A DNA stretch of 64,000 nt. It comes from Priapulus caudatus (taxonomy: Eukaryota; Priapulida; Priapulimorpha; Priapulimorphida; Priapulidae). Of this stretch, positions 1-13,916 are shown piece after piece (positions within the stretch are counted from its first letter, which is position 1; the number at the start of each line of letters is the position of its first letter). The notes below the pieces were generated by a model, which had not been told where the DNA came from, searched no databases, and saw only the letters and a program-made list of their open reading frames with translations. Made by a program: the position numbers and the translations under genes. The DNA is taken from the NCBI RefSeq assembly GCF_000485595.1, contig NW_014577274.1, positions 110,496 through 174,495 on the forward strand. The letters are read 5' to 3'.

Positions 1-44
1 CCCCCCACTCCCGCCTTCCCGCGCCGCCCCGCGCCTCGGCTTAC

Positions 45-3000
45 TCTCATCAGTAGCGTGACCATGAAGTGGACGGTCTCGCGGTCGACGCCGTTCAGGT
101 CCATCGCCTTGTGCAGCATCGCCGTGAAGTTGCTCTCATCGTCCGTGAACTCGCGCAGGTGTCCGCCTGGTCCACAGCAACAACGCAACATGAAGCACAG
201 CTCACGCGCGGCACGGGGGGACCAGCCACCGGGGATTGAGCGCCTGGTGCCGGTAACCGGGGCTCGAGCACCCGATACAGATTAGGGATGGAAGGAGAGA
301 GGGACCGGTCACCAGGGCTTGAGCACCTGATGCCGGTAACCAGGGCCCAAGCACCCAAGGAAGAACCGCATGGGCATCGGTATCTGTACACGCATGGCAT
401 GAACGCGCCTATACGACGTGTATCAATTCGTTTGCCAGACATGTTCAATGCTAACATTATCGATTAATGGCATCGAGTGATATGTTCATCAAACCCGAAC
501 AATGGATTTGCATTCCATACAGATTATATACAATGTATCGATTACATATCAAATCTGTCTTAGCATACCTCTATGGAAGGGCCATCTATCTATAAATAAC
601 GATTTTGGCATTTCCTTGACAGGCAGTTCTACAGTGAAACTACCTCTATAGAATGGACATGTCCATTCTATGAAGCACATTTTTGGGGCTTCGCTCAAGT
701 GACAATTATTTACATATTTGACTGTGCATCGTTGTATTTGTATTGCCGAACGCAACGATCATACACGTTGTGTAGACGAGTTCACGACATGGGCACATAC
801 CGTGTGTATACAATGTGGGTATAGGACTATTATTTTACGCGGGTATTATCGATATCTAAGAGCACTGCCAGTGTAAACACAAATAACACACACACACGCA
901 CACACACGGGGGGGGGTTACGGTCGGGGTGTGGTTGGGGAGGGAGGGTGGAGAGGGGGAGGAGAATGCCACGGTACGAGCCACCACCCCTCGTTGTGTGG
1001 CGACATGGGAGGCGGGCGCGGCAGACAGACATTCAGGCTACCTACACCCTGGCGATGCCCTCTGGTTATAGAAGGCAGCAGACAGCGACGGGAACTTGAT
1101 GTCACACAACATACAGCGCATAGTGACGACACGGGGAGAGCGGGGAAGCTGCGACTGATGAGTGAACGTTAGAAGGGCATGCATTGCAGCAACAAATGAC
1201 ACTATACACGATATACACACATATACACACATATGTATATATATATATACGTATATATATATATATATATGTATATACATATATGTACATATATATATAT
1301 ACATACATATATATATATATATATACTGATATATATATATGTATATATGTTACACATATACACCAACTGCACAGTACGTTTCTCTCACTCAGACAAATGC
1401 ACGGGGGTGTGGTTTTGATTCATCTGCCGGTGACAGATCAGATGATGCATTCCGAGGGGGGTGACACGGTCATAAGCGGGTCTGGTAAGAGTACTGTGTG
1501 TGATGCGTGGAGGATTATACACTCTCACACGGGGTTAGTGTGTCAAATACGACTATAGTACCAGCACGCTGCTGTTATGATCACTTAATATCGACTAATA
1601 TCGATCAAATGCACGATCTTCGCCCTCGCCGCCGTGTGGCGGCGATAATATTAACTTTTACCAAACTATCGCTCTCAATGAAGCATAACTAAAGACTAAC
1701 CAGTGAGTAATTGCCAGTAAATGAGTGAGTGAGGTTGTGCAGAAAAAGCAGGCATGGCATACACGATACTAAACACCCACACACGCACGCGCGCACGCAC
1801 ACGCGACGCACGAACGAACGCACAATGCAAGTAAATGCGATATGCAACGTTGTGCACTACGGCGGCAACTATGACTTCACGCTGTATAGTATACCGTGGC
1901 ATGGAGGTGTAAGTAGGCTGTGTGCACTCTACTTATACCTCGATGGCATGGTAGAGGATGACATTGCTCTTGAGCTTCACTACAGGAACTTAAACAGAGC
2001 AGCCCATTTCGAAGCACTGGATTATGACGTAGCTTAACCAAAAAGCAGAACCGAGCAGAATTTCTCCCCTTTTCCATCTACATCGCAAATTTTGAATTGG
2101 CACGAATTTATCCGACGCCCGGACATTTTCCTACGCTTCGGACAACACGGCAATCTTCCCCCACCCCCTTCACGAGAAAACATGTAAAGAAACGAGAAAT
2201 GAGTGAGAATTTAACGAGAGGCGATGACGGCGGTGGCGCCGCTGTGCATTTCGTTCGGGGCGCGTTTACTTTCCAGTCAGTGGCTCGAGAGTAATACCTG
2301 TCATTTGGCTGATGAAAGAGCTGCCGAAACGAGATGATTTACGCCTGGGCAGAGGTGCTGACACCTGCCGGGAATACGATCTGGTGTGCTCTGTAACGTG
2401 CATCAAGTAATTCTGTCTGACAACAAAAAACACTCTGTGCTACGGTGCTCAAAGCAAGTCATCTACCGGTTGGCATGCTACATTTCATGCCAATCTCCAA
2501 GCCGAGAGAGATCAGGCCAATGTAGCATCCAAGGCATCTGCGCTCGTGGCGTGTACCTATGTGATAACGGGTTTCCATATATCGTCATTCAAAAGCAGTT
2601 TCCTAATAGCGAGCATGCATCATTCGGGATACATTTGTTACACGGTTCATCGATCGGCGTTTCGACTTCTGACACAAACTTACGTCGAGTATAATTCGTT
2701 CAACTCATGATCGTATATATCGAGAGGACCTCTGCTTTTATCATAATTTTACCAATTGAATTTTAGAAGGTAAACGAGACAAGAGATGAGACAATCACCT
2801 AGACGCACTGCCATGATCCGAAAATTCATGCCTGCAATCACCACTCACGAATGACCTGCTGCTATAATATGCTGAATCCAGGTTCTCATCAGATGATGAT
2901 TACGACATGAGAGCATGAACATACGTATGCTCGTATAACACAAGTATACGAGTACATATAGGTTTATGACATGAGCTGCATGTAGTCCTGAAGCAAATCC

Positions 3001-6000
3001 TAGCAATTAATACGAACGTGGTGATGCGGGAAAGTGGGCTGAAAAGGGGGGGGGGATAATAACTTTAAAGATCAATGAAGCCGTGTAACAAATAGTATCA
3101 CACCTGTTCATTGTGTGCAGTATTGAGAAACTGAATCTATGCGATATCTGAGCATGCCCAGGCCAATCAAGATCCTTGATAAGCCTCTCGGGACATCGTT
3201 ACATAGGGATCACCGAATTGATAATACGTCACACCATAGAACGTAATGATGTTAGTTATTAGAATACGATGTTGCCATTAGTTTGATGACATAAGGGGAA
3301 ACTATGTGAAAATGACAACAGTGATGGATTACATCCCAATGTCCACAGAAGTTGCCAGGCCATCGATATATAACTCTTACTGTACTCTAGAGAAACCTGA
3401 TGCTATTCTCTATATCCAATCGTTACCCCTCCCTTATATAATTCTAAGGATCACAGTTAGAGTGTCGACCATACTAAACTGTAACTCTCTATCCTCCATC
3501 CTACACTACCCTGATAATCGGAGCTGACATTCCATGTACTTCTAACCTTTCTTCAGGTCTACCCTGGTAATTATAGTTGACCTCTTAACCCTTGTAAAAC
3601 GCCACTGTCTATCCTTCCTACAACTCTACCCTGTTACGGTCACCGCTGGCATGCCGACCACTCCAAGTCATAACTCTCTACGCTATCTCATACATGAGAT
3701 AACCCAAGTCGTTCACAGCTAACGCACGGAGATGGTATTTGAGACACTTTTGAGTACATCATTCTTCAATCTGCCTTTATTCTGACTATGACAATTCTCT
3801 TTTAGTAGAACAATTAATTTTTTTTAAATTTGCTCCAAAATCTAGGAGGGGCAGCTACCCTCCTTGCCCCCGCAGGCTATAGCCCTGACGTACTACTTAG
3901 AAACCCTCAGCTATATTGATGAGTTAGCCCCTTCATTCTTGCTACTCTAGATCTGTCTATCTCACCTACGAGGTTTTAGCCATAGAAACAAGCACCGACT
4001 TAACGATTAACAACACACTAAAGCCACTTCATTTCTCATCTATCTTCGCTTCTCAACTGGCATCTGGCAACCCTGAACGAAATTCGATATGGCCTGTGAG
4101 GCAGCGCTAGCCCAGCATGCTGTCTTGAGTCCATCCAAAGCATGCGCAGACTTTGGATGGGCCACAATCCTGAAAGCGATCTACTCTATGTTCCGCTTCC
4201 AGTGTGTGCACGTGAAGAGTACGCAGAATAGTGCCGGTGTATGTAGTCTGAAATAGATCCGGGAGAACACATACCAAACAACAGCAAACTGTTCAGGACA
4301 TGGGAGAAAAGCTCCTGCGGAAGCTGGGGTTGCTCGCTAGTGACAGACTTTGGGCGGCGCACTGGCGGCAGCTTTACGGGCAATGGCTGTTCACTGTAAT
4401 TACACCTGTTAGGGGGATGTGTCTCTCCAGACGCTGCAAAGCACACAGTTTCACACCGTTTTCAACATATGCGCACCGAGCGAAACGCGCGTCTGCGACA
4501 CACCGCAGACGCGCGTGTGTGTTCTATTCACGTTTCATCATCGTATATTTTCTGACAGGTTTCGTGAAATACACCAAATACGTTTTGCTCTCGTCGTGGT
4601 TTGTTGCAACAGCATCATACGTTCGTCATATGAGACCGTTCTGATCTTTATTAGTTGGATGCTTACTATATTGGAAGCTTGCAACATTGTCTCGAAAACC
4701 TGCTATTCGCTATTTGGCTGAATGCCCTTAATATGCTTTAGATGTCCTATGAAATGTATATATAAATTCGTTGTTCTATCTGATCTTCTTAATTTACCTA
4801 CTAGCTATTGAATGAAGCTCTAGAAGAAGAATCACAAAATAAATATCAAGGATGAAGCTAAAATCACAATAAATTCATCTTTGCTCAGAAAGAGATACAT
4901 TAAGTCTCGTGTAAGGTTTTTGTCCAAGATCAGTGCCAGGAATAAAATATTGTTACAGTTTCAGTAACGAAAAGATTTGAATGTTTTATAATTCTACCTC
5001 GATAAATAATAACTGGAGAGACATCCCCCTGTACAAATGACAAAGGCTGCACAACACAAATGATGGATTGAACACACAGTCGCCACAAAATACAAGAATT
5101 AGACAAGTTAGCTCCTCTATGATAAAGCATATATGCTTACACGTTTCTCATCAATTATTAATATGATGTTAGTTGCAAAAATGCAGTACATAACGCAACA
5201 CTTTTACATTAATATCTATATACAAGCAACATGTAAGGATTATCGTTGCAGTCAATTACAGCACGTTTGCTTCCATGCACTATAAGCTTGCTCAGGATAT
5301 AGTATATGCACGCTAGTCTGAGGGAACATCTGACAGGGAACACTAGGCGAACCGGACATCCTATAAATAATATTCACATCATCAAATTCTTACACGGTAG
5401 CTACTTGTACAACGCAATTAACTACGTACTGCACGCAACTGGTTGCACCGTGGAATTAGCTCAATTTTCCCCGAACCGACTAAACTATGGGAACGAGTAG
5501 CAAACCTCGAGACTGCGCCCGGTTGAGCAGGCTTCCGGGAGCGGAGAACGCCCTCTGGTAGGGATATTTAGCAGCGAGGCTCACTGCCATGGAGCGGATG
5601 TTCGATGTCCGTGCCACGGCGAATCTTGCGCGATTCAGCTTCTTCATGAAGGTTTCATTGTCCGGCGCGCTGCTCTTCAGATCTGCAGAAAATCGTTCAA
5701 GAATAAAGAAATTATGATAACATGTCACATCGCACGTTTCGATAGTAGTGGCAATGTTTCACTGGTAATGCTATTTTCATTATAATTTTTCATGATATAC
5801 GCAGAGTAATATGCAACTTTCTCCAATTATTCCTAACATATTATACAAGTTAAAAGCTATTTCGTGAGAGAAATCATATGAAAAGTCAGAACCTTTACAG
5901 TAGGCCTACAGTCGTTTAACAGTTCAGGAATTATTACGATAAAGTATATTCTTGTCAATTAACATTTCAGTTTTAAATAATTTACTTGTGTTACAACTAC

Positions 6001-7817
6001 ATATCTCCTTTCATATTTTATCCATTTTTAAGTACAGAAAACACCAAGCCACACCGTGCAGAACTGTCAACAAATAGATTATATATATATAATACCAAAC
6101 CGCAAAAATCATGACATCTGTAATGATGAAAAACCATCCAAGAAAACGTTAGTAGGTAATTACGTATATATAAACAAGCCCATATATAAAAATGACCAAC
6201 AAGGATGTAGATATTCAGCCAAGACGTTGCATCATTTCAAAAGGTATGACACATAAAGTGTACACATAAATTGAAGTACAGCGATGTAAGAGACGAAAGA
6301 ACTCAAAATAGCAAAGACATACATTACAACATTTCGCATATATAGATATATATATATATACTCCTATATATATACATTTATACATACATAGACATATATC
6401 TTGTAAAATCGAGAATGATGTTGAGGACTAAAGGACAAGATGGCAGCCATGCAATACCGCAGGCAAACCTCACCCTGCTCATTTGACTCATCATCACATG
6501 AGACCTCAGCTACCTTGAATGGCCTGTTTACAAAATCTGTGAGAGAAAAAAATGGGCGACCAAAAAAGTGGTTATGGCAAAAAAACAAATTAATAAAACA
6601 ACCATTCAACTGCTTTCAAGGCAAAAGAAAAGTCTACAGATACGGTACATGTCTACCAGAAGGTGCGTCTCTAGAATTAGCCAGGCTATGTGAAATTTAG
6701 GTGTTTACGTTAGTACAAATGTTAAACTAAATTGAGCTAAAATAACGTAATTCAACATTTCTAGTGAGGTGAAAATCTGACTGCACCTTGCAGTTATCTA
6801 AGAAAAAAATTGAAAGAATTAAAACATGTGATATAGCAAAACATCTAAGCAAATGACAGATTAATTAGACAACACTGTGAGTAAAAATTCATGTTTATAT
6901 ATAAACATATATTACTGTAGTTGTTTTCTGCATGTATGGGGGTAGAATGTTACTTTTAATTTGTGGCAGAAAAAAGAAGGTATTTAAAATAGTTGAATAA
7001 TATATGGAGCATGGAGTCGTCTTAGAAAATCCAACTGATCTCCATTTTTGACATATAAATTTCCTCTCACCCTTTTCTACCCCACCCTGGCTCAACCAAT
7101 CAACACATCTACGTATAAGGTATAATAAGTAAACACCTAAACACATTAGAAATACTACATGTGGATTTCTGTGCAAGCTATAACTACTATAATATAACTG
7201 TGCATCTATGCATGATAATATAAAAACACAGAAGAGTAAAATGACAAATGGAATGCTTACGCACGCATGATGCCATTGTATTCTTGCGTGTTTTATCGAC
7301 GCCATCTACAACGCTACACTGCAGACTATAAAAAGGGCAACACACAACGAAAATCGTCGTGAAAATTAACGACTCAACCAAGTGCAAGAAGACACTATAT
7401 AAAGGGTTGCTTATGTATGTGCAAGATGCCGTCGTCACGCCAGCAAGCAAAGATTTGCGGCGTCCGTCGATCCCTCGCGTCATCTCGCCCCCGCCGCGCT
7501 CGCCGACGGCGAAGCGCGAGACGCGGCGCCGGCAGACGCCCCGCCGAGGAGCCACCTTGACGTATTTACGCGCTCTGCACATCGACGACCGCCGCCGCCG
7601 TACAACCGCTCCTACCTGTCGGGTAGGCGATCTCGCCGCTCGACTCCAGGTCGACCTGCGCCTCGAGACACAGCGCGTCGAAGCGGTTGTAGAAGAACTC
7701 CCAGGAGAGCACGGGCATGGTCTTGACTCGGCGGAAGAGCTGGTACAGCCGCAGGATGATCCACGGCCGGTCGGCTATCACCGAGTCGAACTGCTGCTCC
7801 AGGCAGTAGACGAGGCA
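45..7817 (-). CDS. UNC79: UNC79, exons 24-26 in protein order; gene runs off the window
   Basis: Exons are 7616-7817, 5506-5682 and 45-166. They encode [40 protein letters not shown] and [16 protein letters not shown], matching family segments IPALSWEFFVNRFETLSLEA, KIKRARFARNRQKSVRSL and DHQTVHQLITVLM. Phases agree across all three, including a split Asp codon and a split Gly codon. The acceptor of the last exon is my choice between weak candidates. The donor after position 45 shows that the gene continues beyond the window start; human UNC79 is more than 2,600 residues, so about half the protein is outside. Confidence 0.88.
167..5505 (-). other. Long UNC79 intron with no gene seen
   Basis: This 5.3-kb intron separates two in-phase UNC79 exons. 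It holds short degenerate repeats at 235-365 (units with a GGTAACC-like core and GAGCACC), a CA/TA microsatellite at 1205-1365, another CA tract near 885-910, and a GC-rich hairpin at 4485-4516 with 13-bp perfect arms and a 6-base loop. No conserved open frame was recognised. Confidence 0.6.
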
Positions 7818-7892
7818 CTGCGGCGAGAGAGAGAAACGCGCTCGCTGCCCGCAGGTGGTTTCGCATCGACACGATTACCATTACGGCATATT

Positions 7893-8025
7893 ATATAGCA
7901 GCATATATAGCAGCATATATAGCAGCATATATGCAGAAAATGTAGCAGCATATATGCAGAATATGTAGCAGCATATATGCAGAATATGTAGCAGCATATA
8001 TGGAGCATATATAGCATATTATAAG
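7893..8025. repeat. Tandem repeat of AGCAGCATATAT type
   Basis: Imperfect units built from AGCAGCATATATG and AGAATATGT. It lies between UNC79 exon 24 (7616-7817) and exon 16 (8196-8358), another place where exon order breaks. Confidence 0.85.
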
Positions 8026-8195
8026 CAGAAAATGTGCTGAAACGTCTACAGTCAAAAATCGTGAGAAAAAATATGGTGAAATGCTGAATTCATATTGGCA
8101 TGGCTATCTATTTATTGGGAATTCCACCAGCCAGGATGCATTGAGCGGTGCGTTACTACGGTTTGTTTTCATCGGCTCGAATCTACATCCGGTCA

Positions 8196-9937
8196 AATAG
8201 TCAAAAGTTCCCGGATGTCCGCCCCCACCAATACCTGCAACCACTCCAGTGCTTGCTCCTGTACGGGGGAGGGGCAGTTCTTGAAACGCACAGACACAAA
8301 GTTGTACATCTTTTCCACTGAGAATGGCAGAGGACATAGTTCCAAGTCAAAGGTTTTGCTGCAAAAATAACACAATGAATGACCTTCATTTTCTTTCCTT
8401 GCATCGCCTCACCACCACCCAACATCCTTTTTCCTCAAATGTAATTCACTTCTTTATTTCGATACTAACCCCCCGCTCTTCTAAATCATTTTCTCTATAT
8501 AATAAATTACACGACTGAAAAATGTTTGGTATTCAATGATAATGAAAATGTCAATGACACTGTAGCTCACCTTGGGTGTGATAGAAGAGGGAGGGGGGGA
8601 TATATAAAGCAAGAGTATATATGGGAGAACTCCCATTATATAGCATATCTCCCATTATATAGCATATCTCCCATTATATACTCTTGATAATGATATATGC
8701 ATAAGTTTTGATGCAAAAATTAATGTTTCAGATCTGAAAGTCTGAAATCTTGAAGAAAGATGGTGCTACGCCTAAATGATGGCCATTTTGGTTTTCGAAT
8801 ATCGCGCAAATAAAAACAATAAAATATTCCAGTCAAATTACTGTAACGAAGAATCTAAAACACAATATTACACGTATATAGGTATGATTGTGGATCGAGT
8901 TGTTGACCATGCAGTTAGACGAAATAAACGTAATAGGACGTTAATTGTTATCTCTCCCATAGGAGTAACAACTGTTTTGGGGCTAGCCTTACGCATTCAC
9001 ATAGCAAAATTTAACAAAATCGAATGAATTTAGATGGCCATTTCCATTTTTGCCAAAAAGTGGTCGTGGCTCGAAAGTAGGTCGACTGCCGTGCTCCAAA
9101 ATAGGACGTTCAAACCTTTCCCATAGGAGTAACAACTATATGCAATTTGAAACATGTGGGTCAAACGGTTCTTGAGTTATCGTTGACCGTAGCCAAATGT
9201 TGACGGACGAACGGACGACACCCCATGACAATAGCTCATCTTGACGATGTCAAGGCGAGCTAAAAATGATACTTGATAATCATTCTATCATCTCGCTCAA
9301 AAGTAAAATTCCAGCAAGACGAGATACAGATATAAATTTTACTCACCACAGGAGCACTTTCAGCTCAGGCAGTTCGTCTTCTGGAATAATAGTCTGTAAG
9401 CCTTCCAGCCAGTACGGCATGATGTAATCCCACACCTCAAAACTGATGATGTCATAGGGGATGAGGCAAAAAAGCCTATTGAGGCCATCTTTGATTCTAG
9501 TAGTTGCAGTAGCCAGTGTGTCCCTGAATGGCAAATAAAGGTGCTTGATTATTAACATATATGCAAAACGAGAACTTTTAACAACTACAGTTAACCCTGT
9601 GCTAGCAGCGATCTTTAAGGAATGGACACCTGTCTATAATGGATACTCTTGGCATTTCCCCCAAATCTTCTTTATCTACAGGATTGACTGAATATAGAGT
9701 TTAATTCCAAACGGGTAGTTTTCGAACAAAAAAACAGCCACGGGTCAACAATTACGTTGAGCTCACAGCTTCCTCTGGATTCCCCTGAATGATTTAGCTG
9801 CTGTAGAAGACTTAATAAATGTAGTACACTCACCAGTGTCCTCCCACACGCGCATATTCCGGCGGATCCGGCAACAAGCACGAGACGAAGACGTTGAAGT
9901 GAACCTTGCGCACAGCCGTCACCCATTTAAATATGTA
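8196..9937 (-). CDS. UNC79: UNC79, exons 14-16 in protein order (misplaced block)
   Basis: Exons are 9834-9937, 9347-9523 and about 8196-8358. They encode PEYARVGGHW, then KDGLNRLFCLIPYDIIS, then FDLELCPLPFS followed by SPVQEQALEWLQVL, all conserved UNC79 segments. The first exon begins in phase 0 with YIFKWV, which continues the end of exon 13 at 17225 (LESLKTE) exactly as in the family, although 7.3 kb and six unrelated exons lie between. The exon 14/15 and 15/16 phases agree. The 3' end of exon 16 is uncertain: the frame meets TGA at 8193-8195 before an obvious GT donor, so sequence error or a nearby contig end is likely. The next roughly 100 family residues were not found in the window. 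Confidence 0.9.
8571..9262. mobile_element. Non-autonomous DNA transposon with short inverted ends
   Basis: The element begins with TAGCTCACCTTG and ends with CAAGGCGAGCTA, nearly perfect inverted ends about 690 bases apart, inside an UNC79 intron. No transposase frame is present. A related copy begins at about 54,590, covers the first 400 bases with small indels and stops at the N gap. The piece at 54,061-54,345 shares the other end: a GACGGACG-rich stretch followed by GATGAGCTAAAA. It contains the small hairpin at 8610-8686. Confidence 0.7.
8610..8686. repeat. Small hairpin with tandemly repeated right arm
   Basis: Outer ends CAAGAGTATA and TATACTCTTG. The right half repeats CTCCCATTATATAG three times. 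It is embedded in the transposon at 8571-9262 and conserved, shortened, in the copy at 54,640-54,705. Confidence 0.75.
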
Positions 9938-10097
9938 CTACGAAATATAAAAACAATGACGTTGCCTTTAATAAATCTCCGTGTTGAGAACTAAAATACA
10001 ACTTTCATATACCACGATAGATCAATCCCCGGGTATAAGAGATGGCCCTGTGAAAATTGCATCCAGATCGCTTGGGCGGTTTGGCCGCCTATAGGGA

Positions 10098-10175
10098 AGA
10101 TACATAGATACATAGATACATAGATACATAGATACATAGATACATAGATACATAGATACATAGATACATACATAC
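10098..10175. repeat. Tandem repeat, 8-bp unit (ACATAGAT)
   Basis: About nine units of ACATAGAT. It lies between UNC79 exons 14 and 21, where the exon order breaks, so it is a candidate misjoin point. Confidence 0.9.
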
Positions 10176-10535
10176 GAACTCAAATATATATTAGATAAAC
10201 ACATACATATATATAATATACACACACACGTTTATATCCCTTACTGCTACCCGTCACTAATATCATCATCACATGACGAGGAATAAACAAAAAGAATTGA
10301 GAACAACAGACATAGCGGACATGCAGACACTGATGATGGACAAATATTCATGGCATGGCATTGTGAAATCTCGGATGCGTCCGCTGAGTAGTAGTAGTAG
10401 TAGTAGTAAAGAACAACAAGAACTGTTCTTACCGTACAAGAAACATAACAAAGAATAGTATAGAAATGTATAATATAATACAAAGACATGTACTTAACTT
10501 TTAAAACGCAGAAAAACATGTAAGTATGTACGTAC

Positions 10536-13500
10536 TTGGGGATGAGAAGGTTCTCCTGTGACCAGACGAGGAAGCCGCGGTGGTCGCGCGCAGCCTTGTT
10601 CAGAGACTCCGCATGCAGGAAGAGCAGCTTCAAACACTTCAGCAGGTTATAGATGACATCCGGATCCCTCTGCTCACCGAGGTCCTGAAGAAGGGGGGAA
10701 GTCATTACGCGCAACGTCATCAAGTAGTTGAGATACAATCCTAACATGTATCGTTGTCGATCTGCTACTTACTCCACGTGTGAGACGTCACGACTTTTGA
10801 AGCAAAGTGTCATGCATAACCATAACCATAGACCTAACTTTAGTCATAATAATTACGTTTTTTTATTATGATTAATGAACGAGGCCCTTGATCGTTAGTA
10901 CAGAGCATTAATCAATCAAATTCATTATAACAATATCCCCGAAACAAATTAAGGAGTGAATAACTTGCATCCCACTTGATGTGGTGCCCCTGAAATATTC
11001 TGGTAAACAGAATATAAAACTGTAATACTTGCCATGCCCTAAAAAATTTACAATGCAACCTCTTGTTTATGGAGATATGACTGTCGTACGCGCGTAGCAC
11101 TGACTGCTCCAGTGTTGACCCACCTTCAGGATTGAGTAGATTAGCTGCAGCTGCACTGGAAGCTCCTCAATGAAAAACTTGAACTTTCCCTGAGTCGTCA
11201 ACCAGAAGCTGGAGTCATCCTCCTCCTTGATCGTACGCTCGTTCTCGTCCACCAGTGTTGCCGTGGCGACCTGCACAAAGATACACCCTCTGCTATAGTG
11301 CGGGGGCTCATGTGGGAACTTTTCGACATCGAACAGTCCGTACTTTTAGTTCGGTAATTACAGGAATCATAGATTTTGTGTGGATCATGTCTTTGTCAGA
11401 AAGAACTTTGCATGAACATATCTACACCCCGATATACCTATCTATCTGAACTACCTCACACACCTGCTCCAAACATACATCGATTTTTTTATGGTGTCAC
11501 GAAAAAAAAATCGCAAAATTAACCGATGTAAAACCAACGCCCCACCGACTCCCAACGCTCTAGGAAGAGCATAAAAAACCGACGGGACGACCCACAAAGC
11601 TGAGTGACCTTGACCTTGACCTTGACCAACCTTCGCCTGCGCGAGGCCGACGTCGGTCTCTGTGAGTGTGACGGCGCGCGCGACCGCCGACACGACGTGC
11701 TCCTGCGGCATGGCCGCCAGCAGACCCAGCTCCTCCTCCTCCTCCACCTCCATCGCCATCATGATCTTAGGCCCCATCGGGTTCATCTCTATGTTCTCCT
11801 GCTGCTCCGGCTCGACCTTCACCTGCGACGAGTCACGCACGCTATAAAACTTGGAGAGCAGCGAAGTTATCTCGATCTTCTCCACTCGTAAGAGAAGAGA
11901 AACATGATATTACAGACTAGAGAGAGTGCAGACATTCTTAAAGTTACCTCCACTTGGATGATGAGACAGCACAACATCAAAAACTAGAGAGTGTATACGT
12001 ACGTATGAGGAGAGATCTAACCCTCATGTAGAGAATAACACAACATGACGTAAAGAATGTGAACACACTTAAGACAGAAGAATTATTGAAAATTAAGTTG
12101 CGAGCAAACGAATTTTTAGCGACCACACAAATGTAAAACACTGATCGATTAGCCACAAACTTTAGAACGAACTTTAGAAGATATGCGAGTACTAACAAAA
12201 CGGATATCTTTAGAAATAGCTGTGATCTACGTCTGTGTACAAACAGATTTTACAATGTCATTTTACGATGTCAGTCGATTCAACAACATGCAATTACTAG
12301 AAAGCAGAGCAATGCCACGACAAAAGGAAAATTAACATTATGGTAATTAATATGTCATTGTGTTAACATTTGCACAAAAAGCAAATTAGTGTCATGTATG
12401 CAAAATTAGATATTAACTAAATAAAGAACAAGATGGGTACAGCTAGCAATATCTTCTAAGTCAATAATATAGTAGAATACAAGTTAAAATGTTAGACATA
12501 AAACTGACATGTATGAAGACATCGGCATTAGCTACTAGGCCTACTACCACCTTCACCACTTGTCATATGATAACTTCAAGAGTAGATAATATAACAAGAT
12601 GTTATATTATCTACTCTTGATAACTTGCATACATGGCCATCTTTCATTCACGTGTTAACTGAAGTATACCTGTGTATTAATTGCCATTACATTATGCATA
12701 TACTTAATAATTATGTTCCTATAAAAACATTTTAATATACCGCATCAAACAAGATCTGAACACAAAGAATAATGACACTATACCAGATGCAAAAGCAGCT
12801 ACCTGTTAACTTAAAAAGCCATGGAAGGTTTGTCAGTAATGGTAGGTGGCAGCATATATATAGATAGTACAAAATAATCATTATATTATCCAGACTGTAA
12901 TTTAGCTTGAAATAGGAATAATTTCAATGTGTTAATAATCATCTAATGATATTTTACATTTTTTGGGGTAAAATAGTGTCATGCATTTTTTAAATGCTGC
13001 AATAAAGTCGAGGTCTCATTGTATGATTTTATCCTTGAACCTATATATTTAGTCAATTGTCTGCAATGAATATTCCCACAAATATGCCTACTGTTACATG
13101 TGTTAGCATGACAACATTGATTTTCGTGAATAATCAAACACATATATTAATAATATGTTACCCATTAACCTTGTAATTTCATTATCTAGACTGAGTAAAG
13201 AGGGGCCACACATATTTACATTTCAACTCCAATAGGTTTTCACTTGAAATTATAATGATTGACAAAACAACGTTAACAACAACGTCGCACATCAAACTGT
13301 CACGAATTTCGAAAAACAAATTAGGGAGACACTTTCGCTAGATCTTGACTAAATGCCTAATACATGCCTAATATTGATTTATCCAAGAGCAATGAGACCA
13401 GGACATTACATAGCAGGGTTTTAGCTTGTTAGCAGAATTCAATTGCAATCATAAATCTTCTCTAGGCCTGCGGAGTTGCACTTTTTTCACTATATATATT

Positions 13501-13853
13501 GTTTTAACCTTTTGTGGACAAAGAACATTTAGTGGAAAGCAGCTACACCCCTGTAAAAAAACAGTTGTCATTTTTAGTGCCACGTCAAACATACAAGAAA
13601 GTTTCACTTCAAATTAATTTCACATCAAACACCGATTAAATAAGCACGTACAGTTACAATTTCTTTCAATTAGTGCAGTGTTTCTCACATTGTGTTCATA
13701 GACACTATATCCGTGCATGTGTGTATAGATGGGTATTATTAATTGAAGAGGAATCTCTTTCTCTCTCTCTCTCTCCTCTCACTTACCCCACCTCTCTCTT
13801 TCCTATATATGTATACACGTACACACACACACGTACGCATGCACACACGCAGT

Positions 13854-13916
<63 letters not shown>

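Noticed and set aside
1184-1558. Tyr/Ile-rich open frames
   Set aside because: They are translations of a TA/CA microsatellite with no conserved sequence.
7359-7898. 179-codon plus-strand open frame
   Set aside because: It is antisense to UNC79 exon 24, whose minus-strand translation matches the family and has proper splice sites.
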